Source of the DNA: Burkholderiales bacterium
GTDB taxonomy: Bacteria; Pseudomonadota; Gammaproteobacteria; Burkholderiales; Burkholderiaceae
Direction: 5' to 3'
NCBI GenBank assembly: GCA_903643055.1
Contig: CAHJWV010000205.1
Coordinates: forward strand, 1 to 5,551
DNA length: 5,551 nt
This document shows positions 5,452 through 5,551 of this stretch, piece after piece. A program made the translations under genes and the position numbers. The notes beneath the pieces were generated by a model. It was given only the letters and a program-made list of their open reading frames with translations. It did not search any database and was not told where the DNA came from. How positions within the stretch are numbered: position 1 is the first letter of the stretch; the number at the start of each line of letters is the position of its first letter.

Positions 5452-5551
5452 GGGTCTCGCCCCGGGGGGCGACCTTCTTTTCTTTGCTTGTCCAAAGAAA
5501 AGAAGGCAAAAGAAAAGACACCCCGTTCGCCGGTCGGCCCTCGGGGCCGAC
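5452..5551. repeat. Cluster of three inverted repeats, probably a dispersed intergenic repeat element
   Basis: Three dyads follow one another. First, GGTC-t-CGCCCC (from 5453) faces GGGGCGACC (5466-5474), a GC-rich hairpin with one bulged base. Second, CCTTCTTTTCTTTG (5473-5486) is perfectly complementary over 14 bp to 5493-5506, with loop CTTGTC. Third, GTCGGCCC (5533-5540) faces GGGCCGAC (5544-5551) and is cut by the window edge. AAAGAAAAGA occurs at 5494-5503 and again at 5509-5518, so the pyrimidine arm could pair with either copy. From memory, near-identical pyrimidine/purine hairpins flanked by GC-rich arms occur many times in intergenic regions of Burkholderiales and some Xanthomonadales. 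No coding frame is visible here. Confidence 0.6.

Overview
The window looks like chromosomal DNA of a high-GC betaproteobacterium, most likely Burkholderiales. This rests on GC-rich codon use, on the style of the chemotaxis genes, and on an A/G- and C/T-rich hairpin element at the right end that I recall from intergenic regions of Burkholderiales and related bacteria. The genus cannot be fixed from the sequence.

Layout. Positions 1-179 lie downstream of cheA and hold no recognisable gene, only GC-rich palindromes and an unassigned reading frame running off the edge. Positions 180-3228 form a leftward chemotaxis operon, transcribed in the order: small CheZ-like protein (155 aa), CheY-type receiver (120 aa), full-length CheA (705 aa). 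Positions 3229-3564 are a 336-bp divergent intergenic region with a strong bulged hairpin and a 13-bp palindrome. Positions 3565-5386 form a rightward two-gene operon: a soluble kinase with an N-terminal receiver domain and a HisKA_3/HATPase_c core, then a NarL/FixJ-type response regulator with a LuxR-type helix-turn-helix. A short intrinsic terminator overlaps the regulator's stop codon. The remaining bases carry a cluster of three strong inverted repeats, apparently a dispersed intergenic element.

How the genes may work together. CheA autophosphorylates on His60 and should pass phosphate to the co-encoded CheY at Asp52. The 155-aa protein keeps the D-x-x-x-Q spacing of the CheZ active site (Asp97, Gln101) and has a short acidic/hydrophobic C-terminal tail, so it is a good candidate for the CheY-P phosphatase of this cluster. 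The rightward pair should be a cytosolic phosphorelay ending in transcription. Its kinase has no membrane or PAS sensor, only a receiver, so its input is probably phosphorylation or protein contact. It also lacks the Gln of the HDxxxQ motif that supports phosphatase activity in NarX-like kinases. A link between the two divergent operons (CheA signalling into the kinase's receiver) is possible but is inference only.
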